Shown here piece by piece: positions 23,773-34,128 of a stretch of 37,533 bases of DNA. A program made the translations under genes and the position numbers. The notes under the pieces were generated by a model. The model ran no database searches. It was not told where the DNA came from and was given only the letters and a program-made list of their open reading frames with translations. The stretch comes from an uncultured Nitrosomonadales bacterium. Its GTDB lineage: Bacteria; Pseudomonadota; Gammaproteobacteria; Burkholderiales; Gallionellaceae. The stretch covers positions 1 through 37,533 of the forward strand of contig CAIWRI010000062.1 of the NCBI GenBank assembly GCA_903915035.1. Reading direction: 5' to 3'. Each line of letters opens with the position of its first letter. Within the stretch, counting starts at the first letter, position 1.

Positions 23773-24488
23773 CCGGCTATTAAAAGCCCCTTCATTTTGC
23801 GCACTGCCGCATCCAGACCGATGAACAGCGATTCGGCGATGATGGCATGACCGATGTTCAGTTCAACGATGTTCGGGATCGCCGCAATATCCTGCACATT
23901 GTGATAATGCAAGCCGTGCCCGGCATTGATCTGTAGTCCATTAGCATACCCGTAAGCTGCTGCAAAACGAATCCGCTCCAGTTGCAGATGACGAGCCGGT
24001 AGACTATCCGCATCGGCGTATTTACCGGTATGCAGTTCAATTACCGGCGCACCGGCACGCAGCGCGGCGTCAATCTGTTTTTCCTCCGGGTCGATAAACA
24101 GCGATACGCGTATGCCGGCATCCGCGCAGCGCTCACAAGCTGATTTGACTGCATCAAAATAACGCAGCACATCCAGTCCGCCTTCGGTGGTCAACTCCTC
24201 GCGACGTTCCGGCACCAGACACAAATCATGCGGTTTAAGCAACAGCGCATTACTGATCATCTCACCGGTCACAGCACATTCCAGATTCATGCGGGTTTGC
24301 AACATGCCGCGCAGCACGATGACATCCGCATCCTGAATGTGGCGACGATCTTCACGCAAGTGCAAGGTAATCGCATCAGCGCCTGCTTCTTCGCAAATCA
24401 ATGCCGCACGTACCAGATTCGGATAGCGCGCACCGCGTGCCTGCCGCAAGGTGGCGACATGGTCGATATTTAATCCCAGTTTAATCAT
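23751..24488 (-). CDS. pdxJ: Pyridoxine 5'-phosphate synthase
   Basis: Condenses 1-deoxyxylulose 5-phosphate with 3-amino-2-oxopropyl phosphate to pyridoxine phosphate in DXP-dependent vitamin B6 synthesis. The 245-residue TIM barrel shows [16 protein letters not shown] (5-20), [27 protein letters not shown] and [11 protein letters not shown]. The start overlaps the recO stop by 4 nt (ATGA). The last residues (GFPPSRE) are encoded by a REP-like hairpin and look like a late extension of the barrel's C terminus. Confidence 0.97.
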   Translation of the reverse strand: MIKLGLNIDHVATLRQARGARYPNLVRAALICEEAGADAITLHLREDRRHIQDADVIVLRGMLQTRMNLECAVTGEMISNALLLKPHDLCLVPERREELTTEGGLDVLRYFDAVKSACERCADAGIRVSLFIDPEEKQIDAALRAGAPVIELHTGKYADADSLPARHLQLERIRFAAAYGYANGLQINAGHGLHYHNVQDIAAIPNIVELNIGHAIIAESLFIGLDAAVRKMKGLLIAGFPPSRE

Positions 24489-25210
24489 AATTTTTGCAGA
24501 TCCTTAATTAATTCGCGCGTATGCAGCGTTTTTCCACCCAGATGGTGATTAAGCAACATGCGCATTAGTTGTTTACTCTGTTGTGCAACAACGGGATCAC
24601 GATAATCATCAGCGGCCATCGCAAGTAAGGTCTTACCGGAAATTTTGAGGGCGCCCTGTGCTTCATCGGCCTCCGGCAACGGGCCACGCTCAACCAGATA
24701 GCGATAGTTTTTTTCTATCTGAACCGGCTCGTCACCTAAGGCTTCTGTTTCCAGCGCCAGCGCATAACCTAATTCCTGCAACAGATGCTTCTCAAAACAA
24801 CGCAAAGTAGCGGCGTGATCCGTCTCATGCGCCAGTCGATAAAGGGTAGCCTGATAATAGTCAAATAACTGCTCATGCGCATCGTCTCGCGCCAGTAAAT
24901 TAACCAGCAACTCATTCAGATAAAAGCCGCACATCAGCGCGGTTCCCTGCAGATAAGGCTGCCCGCCCTGCCAGTCCGCACTGTGCAAAGTACGCACCTC
25001 CCCCTTACCGAACCAGGACAGGCGCAGCGGTTGAAAACCCATCAGCACGCCGCGCAGTGCAGACCTCGGGCGCCTTGCTCCGCGCGCTACGATTGCCAGT
25101 CTGCCGTGCTCACGACTATACACATCGAGCAGCAAACTGGTTTCCCGAAACGGATGACTGTGCAATACAAACGCCAGTTCATCCTGCTGCCTGTTTTGCC
25201 GTGTCGTCAT
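24485..25210 (-). CDS. recO: DNA repair protein RecO
   Basis: Mediator that loads RecA on SSB-coated single-stranded DNA in the RecFOR pathway and anneals strands. The 241-residue protein shows the N-terminal OB fold ([46 protein letters not shown]) and the helical domain with [17 protein letters not shown]...LFDYYQATL. Zinc-binding cysteines found in some RecO proteins are not evident. It lies between era and pdxJ in the usual order. Confidence 0.95.
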   Translation of the reverse strand: MTTRQNRQQDELAFVLHSHPFRETSLLLDVYSREHGRLAIVARGARRPRSALRGVLMGFQPLRLSWFGKGEVRTLHSADWQGGQPYLQGTALMCGFYLNELLVNLLARDDAHEQLFDYYQATLYRLAHETDHAATLRCFEKHLLQELGYALALETEALGDEPVQIEKNYRYLVERGPLPEADEAQGALKISGKTLLAMAADDYRDPVVAQQSKQLMRMLLNHHLGGKTLHTRELIKDLQKL

Positions 25211-25236
25211 TTCAATCCATCAACGATCAACTGCAG

Positions 25237-26187
25237 TTATTCGTACCCCAGCGTTTGCAGCATGCGCGCATCATCCGCCCAACCGCTGCGCACCTTGATA
25301 AACACTTCCAGAAACACTTTTCCGTCGAACAGTTTTTCCATATCCAGACGCGCTTGCGTGGCAATTTCCTTGATTTTTTCGCCTTTTTTACCCAGCAACA
25401 TGGCCTTGTGCGCTTCCTTGTCCACCAGTATCGCGGCACTGATGCGGCGCAATTTCTTATCCATTTCGAATTTTTCGATCACCACGCTCACCGAATAAGG
25501 CAACTCTTCTCCGGTAAAACGAAATACTTTTTCGCGCAATATTTCAGAAGCTAAAAATTTCTCGCTGCGATCAGTCACCTCATCAGGATCGTAAATCAGG
25601 CCACCCTCCGGCAAGAAACTACGCAAGGTATCGCGCAACTCTTCTATTTTTTTGCCAAATTTAGCACTTACCGGAACAATATCGGCATATTTAAAGTCTT
25701 TTGCAACGCGCTCGGCGAAATCAAACAATTGCCCCTTATCGGCGATTTCATCAATTTTATTGATCACCAGCAAAACAGGGCAATTATCCGGCAACAGCTT
25801 CATCACTTCCTGATCGCGCTCGTCATAGCGCATCGCTTCGATCACGTACATCACCACCTGTACATCGCGCAGACTACTAGTTACGACGCGATTCATACCG
25901 CGATTCAATGCGTTAAGATGCTTCATCTGAAAACCGGGGGTATCGACAAACACCAGTTGGGAATGGTCATCGCTGTAAATCCCGTTGATGCGGTGCCGCG
26001 TGGTTTGCGCCTTGCGCGAAGTAATACTGATTTTTTGCCCGATCAAATGATTAAGCAGCGTGGATTTCCCCACGTTTGGACGCCCGACAATGGCAATATA
26101 GCCGCTGCGGAATGTCTGATGCTCTACATTTTCAGGAGTTTCGTTAATGGTGTCAGCAACTTCAATATTTTCATCCGCTTCAGTCAT
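25237..26187 (-). CDS. era: GTPase Era
   Basis: Essential GTPase that binds the 3' end of 16S rRNA and helps 30S assembly. The 316-residue protein has G1 GRPNVGKSTL, G2 TTRHRINGI, G3 DTPGF, G4 NKID and the C-terminal KH domain (VDKEAHKAMLLGKKGEKIKEI). A short acidic N-terminal extension (about 25 residues) precedes the G domain. ATG 26187 was preferred over TTG 26199: GGAAAAG precedes it and it overlaps the rnc stop by 8 nt. Confidence 0.96.
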   Translation of the reverse strand: MTEADENIEVADTINETPENVEHQTFRSGYIAIVGRPNVGKSTLLNHLIGQKISITSRKAQTTRHRINGIYSDDHSQLVFVDTPGFQMKHLNALNRGMNRVVTSSLRDVQVVMYVIEAMRYDERDQEVMKLLPDNCPVLLVINKIDEIADKGQLFDFAERVAKDFKYADIVPVSAKFGKKIEELRDTLRSFLPEGGLIYDPDEVTDRSEKFLASEILREKVFRFTGEELPYSVSVVIEKFEMDKKLRRISAAILVDKEAHKAMLLGKKGEKIKEIATQARLDMEKLFDGKVFLEVFIKVRSGWADDARMLQTLGYE

Positions 26188-26863
26188 TTTCTTTTCCAAT
26201 TATTTTATAAGCCGCAAGCGCAGCCTGTTGTTCGGCATTACGGCGACTGGTACCAGCGCCGCTCGTGGTTATTTTGAGTGAAGGTATGGCGCATTTCACC
26301 TGAAACAGTTGCTCATGCGCCTCCCCTTTGGTATCTGTGACACTATAGTCAGGCAAGGCCAGACGTTGACCCTGCAGATATTCCTGCAGCAGCGTCTTAG
26401 CATCCTTACCCAACGTTTTCATATCCACTTTGGCAAGATAGGGTACGAACAGGTTCAATATAGCCTTCTCGGCAGCCAGATACCCCCCGTCGATGAAGAT
26501 AGCCCCAAACAAGGCCTCAACCGCATCTGCCAGGATGGAAGGGCGGCGATGTCCACCGCTTTTCAGTTCACCCTCACCTAGCTTTAACTGACTACCGAGA
26601 TTCAGTTGTTGTGCAAACATGACCAGCGTCGATTCCTTGACCAGATTTGAACGCAAGCGCGATAACTCGCCTTCAGACAGCTCAGGAAACTCACTATATA
26701 AATATCTGGCAATGACGCATCCCAAGACACTATCGCCTAGAAACTCCAGTCGCTCATAATGATCAGGTGCATAACTGCGATGGGTCAATGCGCGTTGCAA
26801 CAACTGAGGCTGTGTAAATACATGCCCCAACTGCCTGCATAGCTCTGTGCTATTTGCTCGCAC
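26180..26863 (-). CDS. rnc: Ribonuclease III
   Basis: Double-strand-specific endoribonuclease for rRNA and mRNA processing. The catalytic domain shows the signature ERLEFLGDSVLG and the second acidic site DAVEALFGAIFIDGG. The C-terminal dsRNA-binding domain holds DAKTLLQEYLQG and GAGTSRRNAEQQAA. The start is uncertain because only non-ATG codons are available: GTG 26863 gives the family's usual length (227 residues) and overlaps the DUF4845 stop by 14 nt; TTG 26875 and TTG 26896 are alternatives. Confidence 0.95.
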   Translation of the reverse strand: MRANSTELCRQLGHVFTQPQLLQRALTHRSYAPDHYERLEFLGDSVLGCVIARYLYSEFPELSEGELSRLRSNLVKESTLVMFAQQLNLGSQLKLGEGELKSGGHRRPSILADAVEALFGAIFIDGGYLAAEKAILNLFVPYLAKVDMKTLGKDAKTLLQEYLQGQRLALPDYSVTDTKGEAHEQLFQVKCAIPSLKITTSGAGTSRRNAEQQAALAAYKIIGKEND

Positions 26864-27206
26864 TATTAAAGTCAAGATACAGACTAACGTTGGCAATCAG
26901 TGGAATTTTAACGAAATAACTGACCGTTAAAACCGGCTTGTCAGTACTGGTATCGATCTCAATATCCTCTGCCCTGATTACAGTGATATTATCGATCGAT
27001 GCCCGCCGGCTAAAGGAACTGCGAATGTTATTCAGCGAGGCTTTTTGCAGATCCGGATCATTAGCGATTGTTGTCAGCAGCTTGTTGATTTCTGAATTCT
27101 GAAGATAGGGCGGGATCAGTTTCATGAAAAACAAACTGACCAATACCAGAATAACCGCGCCAAACAATAAACCTGACAAACTCAAACCGCGTTGATGCCT
27201 GTACAT
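26850..27206 (-). CDS. DUF4845 membrane-anchored protein
   Basis: A 118-residue protein with one N-terminal membrane helix (GLLFGAVILVLVSLFFMKLIPPYL, about 12-35) preceded by the pilin-like RGLSLSG motif, and a small periplasmic domain. This is the DUF4845 family found between lepB and rnc in beta- and gammaproteobacteria. The conserved location suggests an envelope role, but the function is unknown. Its 3' end overlaps rnc. Confidence 0.88.
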   Translation of the reverse strand: MYRHQRGLSLSGLLFGAVILVLVSLFFMKLIPPYLQNSEINKLLTTIANDPDLQKASLNNIRSSFSRRASIDNITVIRAEDIEIDTSTDKPVLTVSYFVKIPLIANVSLYLDFNSASK

Positions 27207-27216
27207 GATGCCCCCT

Positions 27217-28017
27217 TTAAATCCAAATCCCGATACGTTTTAAATCAGAAAAGTTCATCCAGATATAAAACGCATGACCGACAATCTGATTATCCGGCAC
27301 GAAACCCCAATAGCGACTGTCGCGACTATTATCGCGATTATCACCCATCATAAAATAACTTCCTGCAGGCACTTTACAACGCACTAACTCTTCAGTATAA
27401 GTGCAATTTTCATGCCCGGGGAATTCAGCGACCGAATTCAAATGCACGTTCGGCATGTTGGGATTAATGAGCAGATCGTGGCGACGTTTGCCAAGCATCT
27501 CACTGAATTGCTCGGTATGCACAAAGTTTAAGCCGCTTTCAACATAGTTATAATCCCCTTCTGAAGTCTGAACCTGATCTATGCCATTGATTGTCAGATG
27601 CTTGTTGCGGTATTCAATAACGTCCCCGGGCAAGCCCACCACGCGCTTGATGTAGTCTACCGAGGGATCTTCAGGATAATGGAACACCATAACATCACCG
27701 TGTTGCGGATTATTAAGCTGAATAATTTTCTGATTGATAATAGGCAGACGAAGACCATAGGTGAATTTATTCACCAGAATAAAATCTCCCACCTGTAGCG
27801 TCGGAATCATTGAGCCTGAGGGTATTTTGAATGGCTCAAACAGGAAAGAACGGATACAGAAGACAATCAGTATTACCGGGAAAAAACTTTTGGCATATTC
27901 AACCCACCATGGCTCGGCGACACCAGTTTCACGCTTTTCGGCCAGCGCAAAACGATCCAGCAACCAGATACTGCCCGACAACACCAGCAGTACAAACATA
28001 ATTAATGCAAAATCCAT
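27217..28017 (-). CDS. lepB: Signal peptidase I
   Basis: Removes signal peptides of secreted proteins at the outer face of the inner membrane. The 266-residue protein has two N-terminal membrane helices, the nucleophile Ser69 in PSGSMIPTL and the general base Lys124 in DYIKRVVGLPGD, plus GDNRDNSRDSRYWG. AAGGA lies 6 nt before the ATG. It follows lepA by 61 bp as in most proteobacteria. Confidence 0.97.
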   Translation of the reverse strand: MDFALIMFVLLVLSGSIWLLDRFALAEKRETGVAEPWWVEYAKSFFPVILIVFCIRSFLFEPFKIPSGSMIPTLQVGDFILVNKFTYGLRLPIINQKIIQLNNPQHGDVMVFHYPEDPSVDYIKRVVGLPGDVIEYRNKHLTINGIDQVQTSEGDYNYVESGLNFVHTEQFSEMLGKRRHDLLINPNMPNVHLNSVAEFPGHENCTYTEELVRCKVPAGSYFMMGDNRDNSRDSRYWGFVPDNQIVGHAFYIWMNFSDLKRIGIWI

Positions 28018-28078
28018 TTCATTTCCTTAATTGCTACAAAAAAATACCAACCACAAATCAATTTCGGGGGAAAAAATT

Positions 28079-29869
28079 TTAGTCATCCACACGTAAAATC
28101 GCCAGGAAAGCTTCCTGTGGAATTTCCACATTACCCACCTGTTTCATCCGCTTCTTACCGGCTTTTTGCTTTTCCAGTAGTTTCTTCTTGCGCGAAATAT
28201 CACCGCCATAACATTTGGCAAGCACGTTTTTGCGCATCGCCTTGACGTTCTCACGCGCGATAATATTCGAACCGATGGTTGCCTGTATTGCCACGTCATA
28301 CATCTGACGCGGAATCAATTCGCGCATTTTGGCGGCCACTTCGCGACCGCGATACTGGCTGTTGGCACGATGCACGATAATTGCCAGCGCATCAACCTTC
28401 TCGCCGTTGATCATCATATCCACCTTGACCACATCCGCAGGACGATATTCCTTGAATTCATAGTCCATAGAGGCATAGCCACGCGAGACAGATTTGAGCT
28501 TGTCAAAGAAATCCATCACAATTTCAGCCATCGGCATCTCATAAATCAGTTTCACTTGTTTGCCATGGTAACTGATATTGATCTGTTGCCCGCGCTTATG
28601 CGTACAAAGGGTAATCACAGAACCGACGTATTCGTTCGGCATGTACAGATTCACCGTAACGACCGGTTCGCGTATTTGCTCGATTTTGGACGGATCCGGC
28701 ATCTTGGAGGGATTATCCACGGTCAAAACCGTACCGTCGCGCAGCACAACCTCGTAAATAACGGTCGGCGCAGTGGTAATCAGGTCCATATCGAACTCGC
28801 GTTCTAGGCGCTCCTGCACGATTTCCATGTGCAGTAACCCCAGGAATCCGCAACGAAAACCGAAGCCCAACGCCTGAGACACTTCCGGCTCGTACTGCAA
28901 CGCGGCATCGTTCAGTTTAAGCTTTTCCAGCGAGTCGCGCAGCGCCTCGTATTGATTCGATTCTACCGGAAACAAGCCGGAAAAAACCTGAGACTGAACT
29001 TCCTTGAAACCCGGCAAAGCCTCCTTAGCCGGTTTGGCCTGATGGGTGATAGTGTCCCCCACCCGTGCGGACTTTAATTCCTTAATACCTGCGATGACGA
29101 ATCCCACCTGCCCGGCACTCAAGGAGTCACGCGGTTGGGATTTAGGTGTGAACACACCGACGTGTTCGGTCAGATGCTGCGCGCCAGTCGCCATGAAGAG
29201 AATTTTTTCCTTAGGCTTCAAGGTTCCGTTCATCACCCGCACCAGCATGATTACGCCGACATAGTTATCGAACCAGGAATCAACGATCAGCGCCTGCAGC
29301 GGTGCAGTTACATCGCCCTTCGGGGCGGGGACCTGCACGATCAACGCTTCCAGCACATCCTCAATACCCACACCGGTTTTGGCCGAGCAGCGCACTGCAT
29401 CATGCGCGTCAATGCCGATCACTTCTTCAATTTCTTCGATGGCATTATCAGGATCCGCTGAAGGCAAGTCGATCTTGTTTAATACCGGCACCACTTCCAC
29501 ACCCAGATCCAGTGCCGTGTAGCAATTTGCCACGGTCTGCGCCTCCACGCCCTGAGAAGCATCCACCACCAGCAACGCCCCCTCGCAGGCGGACAGCGAG
29601 CGGGAAACCTCATAGGAGAAGTCCACATGACCCGGCGTGTCAATCAAATTCAGATTATAAATCTGGCCGTCGCGAGCTTTGTAGCTCAAGGCAGCTGTCT
29701 GTGCTTTGATGGTGATGCCGCGCTCGCGCTCGATGTCCATGGAGTCGAGAACTTGCGCATCCATTTCGCGATCGGACAAGCCACCACAGAGATGGATGAT
29801 GCGATCAGCCAGCGTGGACTTGCCATGATCGATATGGGCGATAATAGAAAAATTACGGATTAGCTGCAT
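28079..29869 (-). CDS. lepA: Elongation factor 4 (LepA)
   Basis: Ribosome-bound GTPase that back-translocates or assists initiation and 30S biogenesis. The 596-residue length is standard. G1 [13 protein letters not shown] (11-23), G2 RERGITI, G3 DTPGHVDF, G4 NKIDLPSAD, and the LepA-specific C-terminal end ([30 protein letters not shown]) are all intact. GGAA precedes the ATG. Confidence 0.98.
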   Translation of the reverse strand: MQLIRNFSIIAHIDHGKSTLADRIIHLCGGLSDREMDAQVLDSMDIERERGITIKAQTAALSYKARDGQIYNLNLIDTPGHVDFSYEVSRSLSACEGALLVVDASQGVEAQTVANCYTALDLGVEVVPVLNKIDLPSADPDNAIEEIEEVIGIDAHDAVRCSAKTGVGIEDVLEALIVQVPAPKGDVTAPLQALIVDSWFDNYVGVIMLVRVMNGTLKPKEKILFMATGAQHLTEHVGVFTPKSQPRDSLSAGQVGFVIAGIKELKSARVGDTITHQAKPAKEALPGFKEVQSQVFSGLFPVESNQYEALRDSLEKLKLNDAALQYEPEVSQALGFGFRCGFLGLLHMEIVQERLEREFDMDLITTAPTVIYEVVLRDGTVLTVDNPSKMPDPSKIEQIREPVVTVNLYMPNEYVGSVITLCTHKRGQQINISYHGKQVKLIYEMPMAEIVMDFFDKLKSVSRGYASMDYEFKEYRPADVVKVDMMINGEKVDALAIIVHRANSQYRGREVAAKMRELIPRQMYDVAIQATIGSNIIARENVKAMRKNVLAKCYGGDISRKKKLLEKQKAGKKRMKQVGNVEIPQEAFLAILRVDD

Positions 29870-30028
29870 GAAATTCCAATAGAAACCATACCCCTTACAC
29901 CCGGGGTGAAAAGGCAGGTATTTTACAAAGGACCAATTCTAGCCGATTTAGGTAATATACGCAGTACTGTAATGAGATAGCTGAATTGCAAGCGACGAAC
30001 ATTCTAGGTAAATCCAGATCGTAGTTAG

Positions 30029-30460
30029 CTATTCTCGAATCAGCCGCGCAATAAATGGTTGATGATTTGACTTGTTCGAAAAAATCCGTTTGGCCAATAA
30101 AAATCCAATCAACAATCCTGATAACGCACCCAGTGTTGCATAGCCGTCCCGCTGTTCGCCGGCAATCCAGCCACCGCCCAGCACCGCACCGGCAAACATC
30201 AACGCAAGGGGCAGCAGATAAACCAGACTGATACCCCGTAACACAGTTCCTTCAACTATCGAGACAATCACTTCATCACCGACTTCGGCATTGACGTGAT
30301 TCTCCACTTTGAATTGGCGCGGCTTGCTGCAAAACAACTGCCCCACCTTGCTTGAGCCACACCCCTTCCCCTCACAAACGGAGCACCCGCCAGCGCCGCT
30401 CGCCTCAACCAGGGTAAATTGGCTATCCTTCTGCACTACAATGGCACGTGTTTCCAGCAT
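30029..30460 (-). CDS. rseC: SoxR-reducing system/sigma-E regulator RseC
   Basis: A 143-residue inner-membrane protein with a Cys-rich N-terminal part (GGCSVCEGKGCGSSKVGQLFC, at about 25-45, four Cys) and two membrane helices (ISLVYLLPLALMFAGAVLGG and LGALSGLLIGFLLA), the RseC/MucC layout. It modulates envelope stress or redox signalling. ATG 30460 overlaps the rseB stop by one base, so it is translated with it. Confidence 0.92.
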   Translation of the reverse strand: MLETRAIVVQKDSQFTLVEASGAGGCSVCEGKGCGSSKVGQLFCSKPRQFKVENHVNAEVGDEVIVSIVEGTVLRGISLVYLLPLALMFAGAVLGGGWIAGEQRDGYATLGALSGLLIGFLLAKRIFSNKSNHQPFIARLIRE

Positions 30461-31407
30461 TATTTTTTACCATTAAAACGAATCGAATCGAGAACCTGCA
30501 TCACCGCTTTCGGTGGTACTTCGCCCACGACGTTATACAGATGATTATCAACAACCTTGCGATAAAGATTAACTGCACCACGACTGGTCAAGGCTTCATT
30601 ATCATCTTCATCCGCATCTGCCGTTTCAATAAACACGGAGATTGCACTTAGTCCATCGGAAAAAACCAGTTGGATCACAGGTGAATGTTTACCATGCATC
30701 GGGCGCAATATTTCCATGGCTTTAATGAATCCGCGCGGGAGTCCATCCACAACCCACCCGCTCTTTATTGCAGGAGCAGGCGGAATCTCAACCTGCTTGG
30801 TGCTGTCTGGCGTACTGTCTGCCAGCCAGGAATGATCCGCATCATTACCTAATTTCAATTCCGTAAAGGCATATTGCTCAGCGATTTGATTTTTTTCGTT
30901 AAGTACCGCAGATTTAAGCAACAGACCGGATATCACATCTACCCATATTTTGTAACTGTAGCGCAAATTATCGCGAGACTGATATAAAACAACCCGTGTA
31001 TTATAGCCGGCGACTCGATCCATACCGAGCTCTTTAACCTGATAGTTCTGACGCAGTGATGCCAACGGGTCAGGCAACAGCAATGGAAACCGCCTATCAC
31101 CATACAGATTGCCAACCGGAAATACTTTATTATTCCAATAGCACCAGGCTTGTCCGTGATGGCGAATTACCTCACGCTTCGGGCCATCCAGACTTTCCAG
31201 CTTTTCATATTCGCCATCTGGTTCAACAACGTGCGCTATACTCGACGTTTCAACATGATTGCCGTATTGAAATACGAACACACCGCTGTAATTGGTTTTA
31301 TGGTCAGCGATATTGGCTGTTTTTAACCAATCCTGTCCGGATCCGCCATCAGCCGCGCAGACATTTGCTGCCAATAACAGGCAGCACAATCCCAAACTTA
31401 CCCTCAT
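30460..31407 (-). CDS. rseB: Sigma-E regulatory protein RseB/MucB
   Basis: Periplasmic protein that binds the anti-sigma factor RseA and shields it from proteolysis until lipopolysaccharide or lipoprotein signals release it. The 315-residue protein begins with a signal peptide (LGLCCLLLAANVCAADG), then the LolA-like MucB N-terminal domain (NYSGVFVFQYGNHVETSSIAHV) and the C-terminal domain (GWVVDGLPRGFIKAME). Its start overlaps rseA by 4 nt (ATGA). Confidence 0.95.
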   Translation of the reverse strand: MRVSLGLCCLLLAANVCAADGGSGQDWLKTANIADHKTNYSGVFVFQYGNHVETSSIAHVVEPDGEYEKLESLDGPKREVIRHHGQAWCYWNNKVFPVGNLYGDRRFPLLLPDPLASLRQNYQVKELGMDRVAGYNTRVVLYQSRDNLRYSYKIWVDVISGLLLKSAVLNEKNQIAEQYAFTELKLGNDADHSWLADSTPDSTKQVEIPPAPAIKSGWVVDGLPRGFIKAMEILRPMHGKHSPVIQLVFSDGLSAISVFIETADADEDDNEALTSRGAVNLYRKVVDNHLYNVVGEVPPKAVMQVLDSIRFNGKK

Positions 31408-31889
31408 TTTTCCTCCGGGCGATAGGAGGCTGTGTGAAAATAGGAAGCCCCGCCATTCATATCAGTTTGAGGTGAAATCTCCTGATGCGCCATCAGGTAA
31501 TCGTTTGATTTATCCTGAATCTGCATGGCGCGAATATTCGAACTCTGCATCGCCAATTGCGGCGAGGATTCCGGACTGATCTGCAAGGACATCCAAGCCA
31601 CGACACCGAATGCCAGCAACGTGGCCGCAGCTGACAGCGCATACGCCCTTGCCTTTTGCTTCAACCTGCGCGGCGCCAGCACTGTCGGTTCATTCTTCAA
31701 GCGCTCACGCACAAAATCACTGACATCGCGATGAATCGAGTCAGGTTGACGCAGCACATCTCCTATCAAATGGTAGATTGCCCAGTCATCAGGCGCCTCA
31801 GTATCACGTTTTAACTGATCAAACAGAACTTCCGCTTCATCTTCAAACAACTCGCCATCCATCAAAGCCGAAATTTCATGTTTCATCAT
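31404..31889 (-). CDS. rseA: Anti-sigma-E factor RseA
   Basis: A 161-residue single-span membrane protein that sequesters RpoE. The cytosolic N-terminal domain (KHEISALMDGELFEDEAEVLFDQL) is the RseA anti-sigma fold. The membrane helix is near AYALSAAATLLAFGVVAWMSL (about 85-110) and the periplasmic tail is short. The rpoE stop and this ATG share one base (TAATG); AGGTGG lies just upstream, with the second ATG at 31886 better spaced. Regulated proteolysis by DegS and RseP is expected, though neither gene is in the window. Confidence 0.93.
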   Translation of the reverse strand: MMKHEISALMDGELFEDEAEVLFDQLKRDTEAPDDWAIYHLIGDVLRQPDSIHRDVSDFVRERLKNEPTVLAPRRLKQKARAYALSAAATLLAFGVVAWMSLQISPESSPQLAMQSSNIRAMQIQDKSNDYLMAHQEISPQTDMNGGASYFHTASYRPEEK

Positions 31890-32488
31890 TACCACCTGTT
31901 ATTCTGACTGGTTTCCAACAACGGGCGCAATTGCTCTGCAATCGCTTCACGCGCCCTGAAAATTCTTGAACGTACCGTACCCACCGGGCAGTTCATCACA
32001 CTGGCGATCTCTTCATAACTCAGCCCTTCAATTTCACGCAGGGTCAAGGCACTGCGCAAATCCTCCGGCAACTGCTGCAAAGCAACTTGCACAACACTGA
32101 CAACCTGCTTGCTCATGAGTTCATTTTCCGGCGTACTAATTTCCTGTAAAAGTCCGGCGTCCTCAAAAGACTCGGATTCTTCTGCATCAAAAGGCGTACT
32201 GGTGGGGGCTCGACGTTTGTTCGCCAGCAGATAATTTTTGGCCGTATTGATGCCGATGCGATAAAGCCAGGTATAAAACGCACTATCTCCGCGAAATCCC
32301 GGCAAGGCCCGATAAGCTTTGATAAACGCTTCCTGCGTCACATCCTCAGCTTCGCCCGTGTCTCGCACGAAACGTGAAATGAGCCTGCCTAATTTACGCT
32401 GATACTTTGCAACCAGCAGATCGAAGGCGTGCTTATCCCCGCGCTGTACGCGTTCCACCAACTGCTGATCAACTTCCCGATCACCCAT
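31889..32488 (-). CDS. rpoE: RNA polymerase sigma factor RpoE (ECF)
   Basis: Extracytoplasmic-function sigma factor for envelope stress, 199 residues. Region 2 is DLLVAKYQRKLGRLISRFV...EDVTQEAFIKAYRALPGFRGDSAFYTWLYRI (about 20-85) and region 4 is LPEDLRSALTLREIEGLSYEEIASVMNCPVGTVRSRIFRARE (about 140-185). It heads the rpoE-rseA-rseB-rseC operon. Confidence 0.97.
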   Translation of the reverse strand: MGDREVDQQLVERVQRGDKHAFDLLVAKYQRKLGRLISRFVRDTGEAEDVTQEAFIKAYRALPGFRGDSAFYTWLYRIGINTAKNYLLANKRRAPTSTPFDAEESESFEDAGLLQEISTPENELMSKQVVSVVQVALQQLPEDLRSALTLREIEGLSYEEIASVMNCPVGTVRSRIFRAREAIAEQLRPLLETSQNNRW

Positions 32489-32526
32489 CCTGACAATTCC
32501 ACCTTACCGCTTATGCGAAGACCCGC

Positions 32527-32556
32527 AGTATAACCGCTACACGCCATCTGCGTCAG
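32527..32556 (-). promoter_or_regulatory. Candidate sigma-70 promoter of rpoE
   Basis: On the minus strand, CTGACG (32551-32556), an 18-bp spacer and TATACT (32527-32532) stand about 40 bp upstream of the rpoE ATG at 32488. The -10 element is good and the -35 element moderate. I did not find a convincing GGAACTT/TCTGA-type autoregulatory sigma-E promoter, but could not search systematically. Confidence 0.45.
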
Positions 32557-32724
32557 CCAGCCTGCACACACCTGGCAATTCGAAATTTAAAAGCCATTAT
32601 TAAGTGATGGGATGGACACCCACGTCCTAAAACGGCATCAATGCGCCAAAAAAGTAGTGGCCGTAATACCACCACGCAGAGAGCAGGAAGCATCCGTAAT
32701 GAAGGCCGGCGGAATGCAAAGGCC

Positions 32725-34128
32725 TTACAGCTGAAAAGCCAGCCACAACAGCAAGCCTTCAGCAATTTCCTGCCAGATTGTTATCGGTTGTACATGATAA
32801 AGCACGGCGGACTTTATTCGACGTTCTATCCATAGCGAAAAACGTTGGACATCGATTTTCTCATAGAAGGCAATCATCATTTCATAATTCAGAAACAAAC
32901 TGCGCTGATCCAGATTAGCGGTACCCACCAGGGCGACTTCATCGTCGATGACCACAGCCTTGGCATGAATCATGTCAGGCAAAAACCATACGCGGGCGCC
33001 TGCCAGGGTTAATTCACGCAAGGCACGGTGCCGGGCAAAATCCGCCAGACTGTGATTGGATTTCCCGGGTAACAGCAGATCTACCGCAATGCCTCTGCGA
33101 GCGGCGAGCGTAAGCGACATTAACAACGTGGCATCGGGTACAAAATAAGGGCTGACAGCCAGAATGGATTTTCGGGCATTGAAGAAGCTTGAGACCAGCA
33201 GCGTATACAGCGTATCGTCGATCTGATCAGGGCCGCTGACGATCAACTGAGCGGCAGCGGATTCCGGCTTTCCCTCCTGACTGTCGGGTAAGCGTTGCGT
33301 GCTGTATTTGCCTTCTGTTGCAAATATCCAGTCCTGATCAAACTGCTGCTGCGCCTGCTGCACAAGCTTGCCACGCAGATCAAAGCTAAGATCCACCCAG
33401 GGCAAACCCGCATTGCCTTCAAAATAATCTGCCGCCAGGTTCCTCCCCCCGCTCCACAACCATTCGCAATCGGTGATGACCATCTTGCGGTGATTGCGCA
33501 AGTTGCTACGTCCGCGCAAAGTCGAACGCACGGGCGGTATAAAAAAGACCACTTCGACACCCGCCCGCTTAAGCCTGGTAAAGTCGGTACGGGCACCAAG
33601 ATACGCGCCCACGCCATCAATTAGCAACCTCACCTTGATGCCTGCCTGCGCCCTGCGCGTTAACAGCATTGCAATTTCTTCACCCGGCTTGTCTTGTGCG
33701 AAGATAAAAGTGCAAAAATCAATCGTACGGGTTGCCGCGTCGATCATACTGCGCAACACCTGCAATGCACCGTCGCCTTGTTCGTGTATCCTGAGCTGTT
33801 GATAAGAAACCACCGGCGGCATCGCCATCACGGCTGCGAGTTGCTGCATTCGGGAGATAAGCATGTCGGAATCAGCTCCCGGCAGCGGCAATTCACAGGG
33901 CTTCGCACGCTGGTTGCCTAACTTGCGACTACCGAATATCAGGTAAAGCGGCAGAACGACATAAGGCAACAAGATAAGTAAAACAACCCAGGCGATAGCA
34001 GCAGAGGGGTGCCGGCGCAGGTGCAGGGCATGCGAAGTAGCAACATAGATCGCCAGCCCTGTCATCACGCTCAGGAGATGCAGTGTCATCCAGTGACTAA
34101 ACAAGGGTACGCTCACGAGATAGTTCAA
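32725..34128 (-). CDS. cls: Cardiolipin synthase
   Basis: Phospholipase-D superfamily enzyme that joins phosphatidylglycerol molecules into cardiolipin at the inner membrane. The 467-residue protein has two N-terminal membrane helices (to about 65), a first HKD motif NHRKMVITD (near 213) and a second HAKAVVIDD near 395, with the usual ClsA-type PLDc_N region at the front. It is monocistronic on the minus strand, upstream of the rpoE promoter region. Confidence 0.95.
   Translation of the reverse strand: MNYLVSVPLFSHWMTLHLLSVMTGLAIYVATSHALHLRRHPSAAIAWVVLLILLPYVVLPLYLIFGSRKLGNQRAKPCELPLPGADSDMLISRMQQLAAVMAMPPVVSYQQLRIHEQGDGALQVLRSMIDAATRTIDFCTFIFAQDKPGEEIAMLLTRRAQAGIKVRLLIDGVGAYLGARTDFTRLKRAGVEVVFFIPPVRSTLRGRSNLRNHRKMVITDCEWLWSGGRNLAADYFEGNAGLPWVDLSFDLRGKLVQQAQQQFDQDWIFATEGKYSTQRLPDSQEGKPESAAAQLIVSGPDQIDDTLYTLLVSSFFNARKSILAVSPYFVPDATLLMSLTLAARRGIAVDLLLPGKSNHSLADFARHRALRELTLAGARVWFLPDMIHAKAVVIDDEVALVGTANLDQRSLFLNYEMMIAFYEKIDVQRFSLWIERRIKSAVLYHVQPITIWQEIAEGLLLWLAFQL

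Noticed and set aside
24983-25554. Long plus-strand frames opposite recO and era
   Set aside because: They are shadows of well-supported minus-strand genes.
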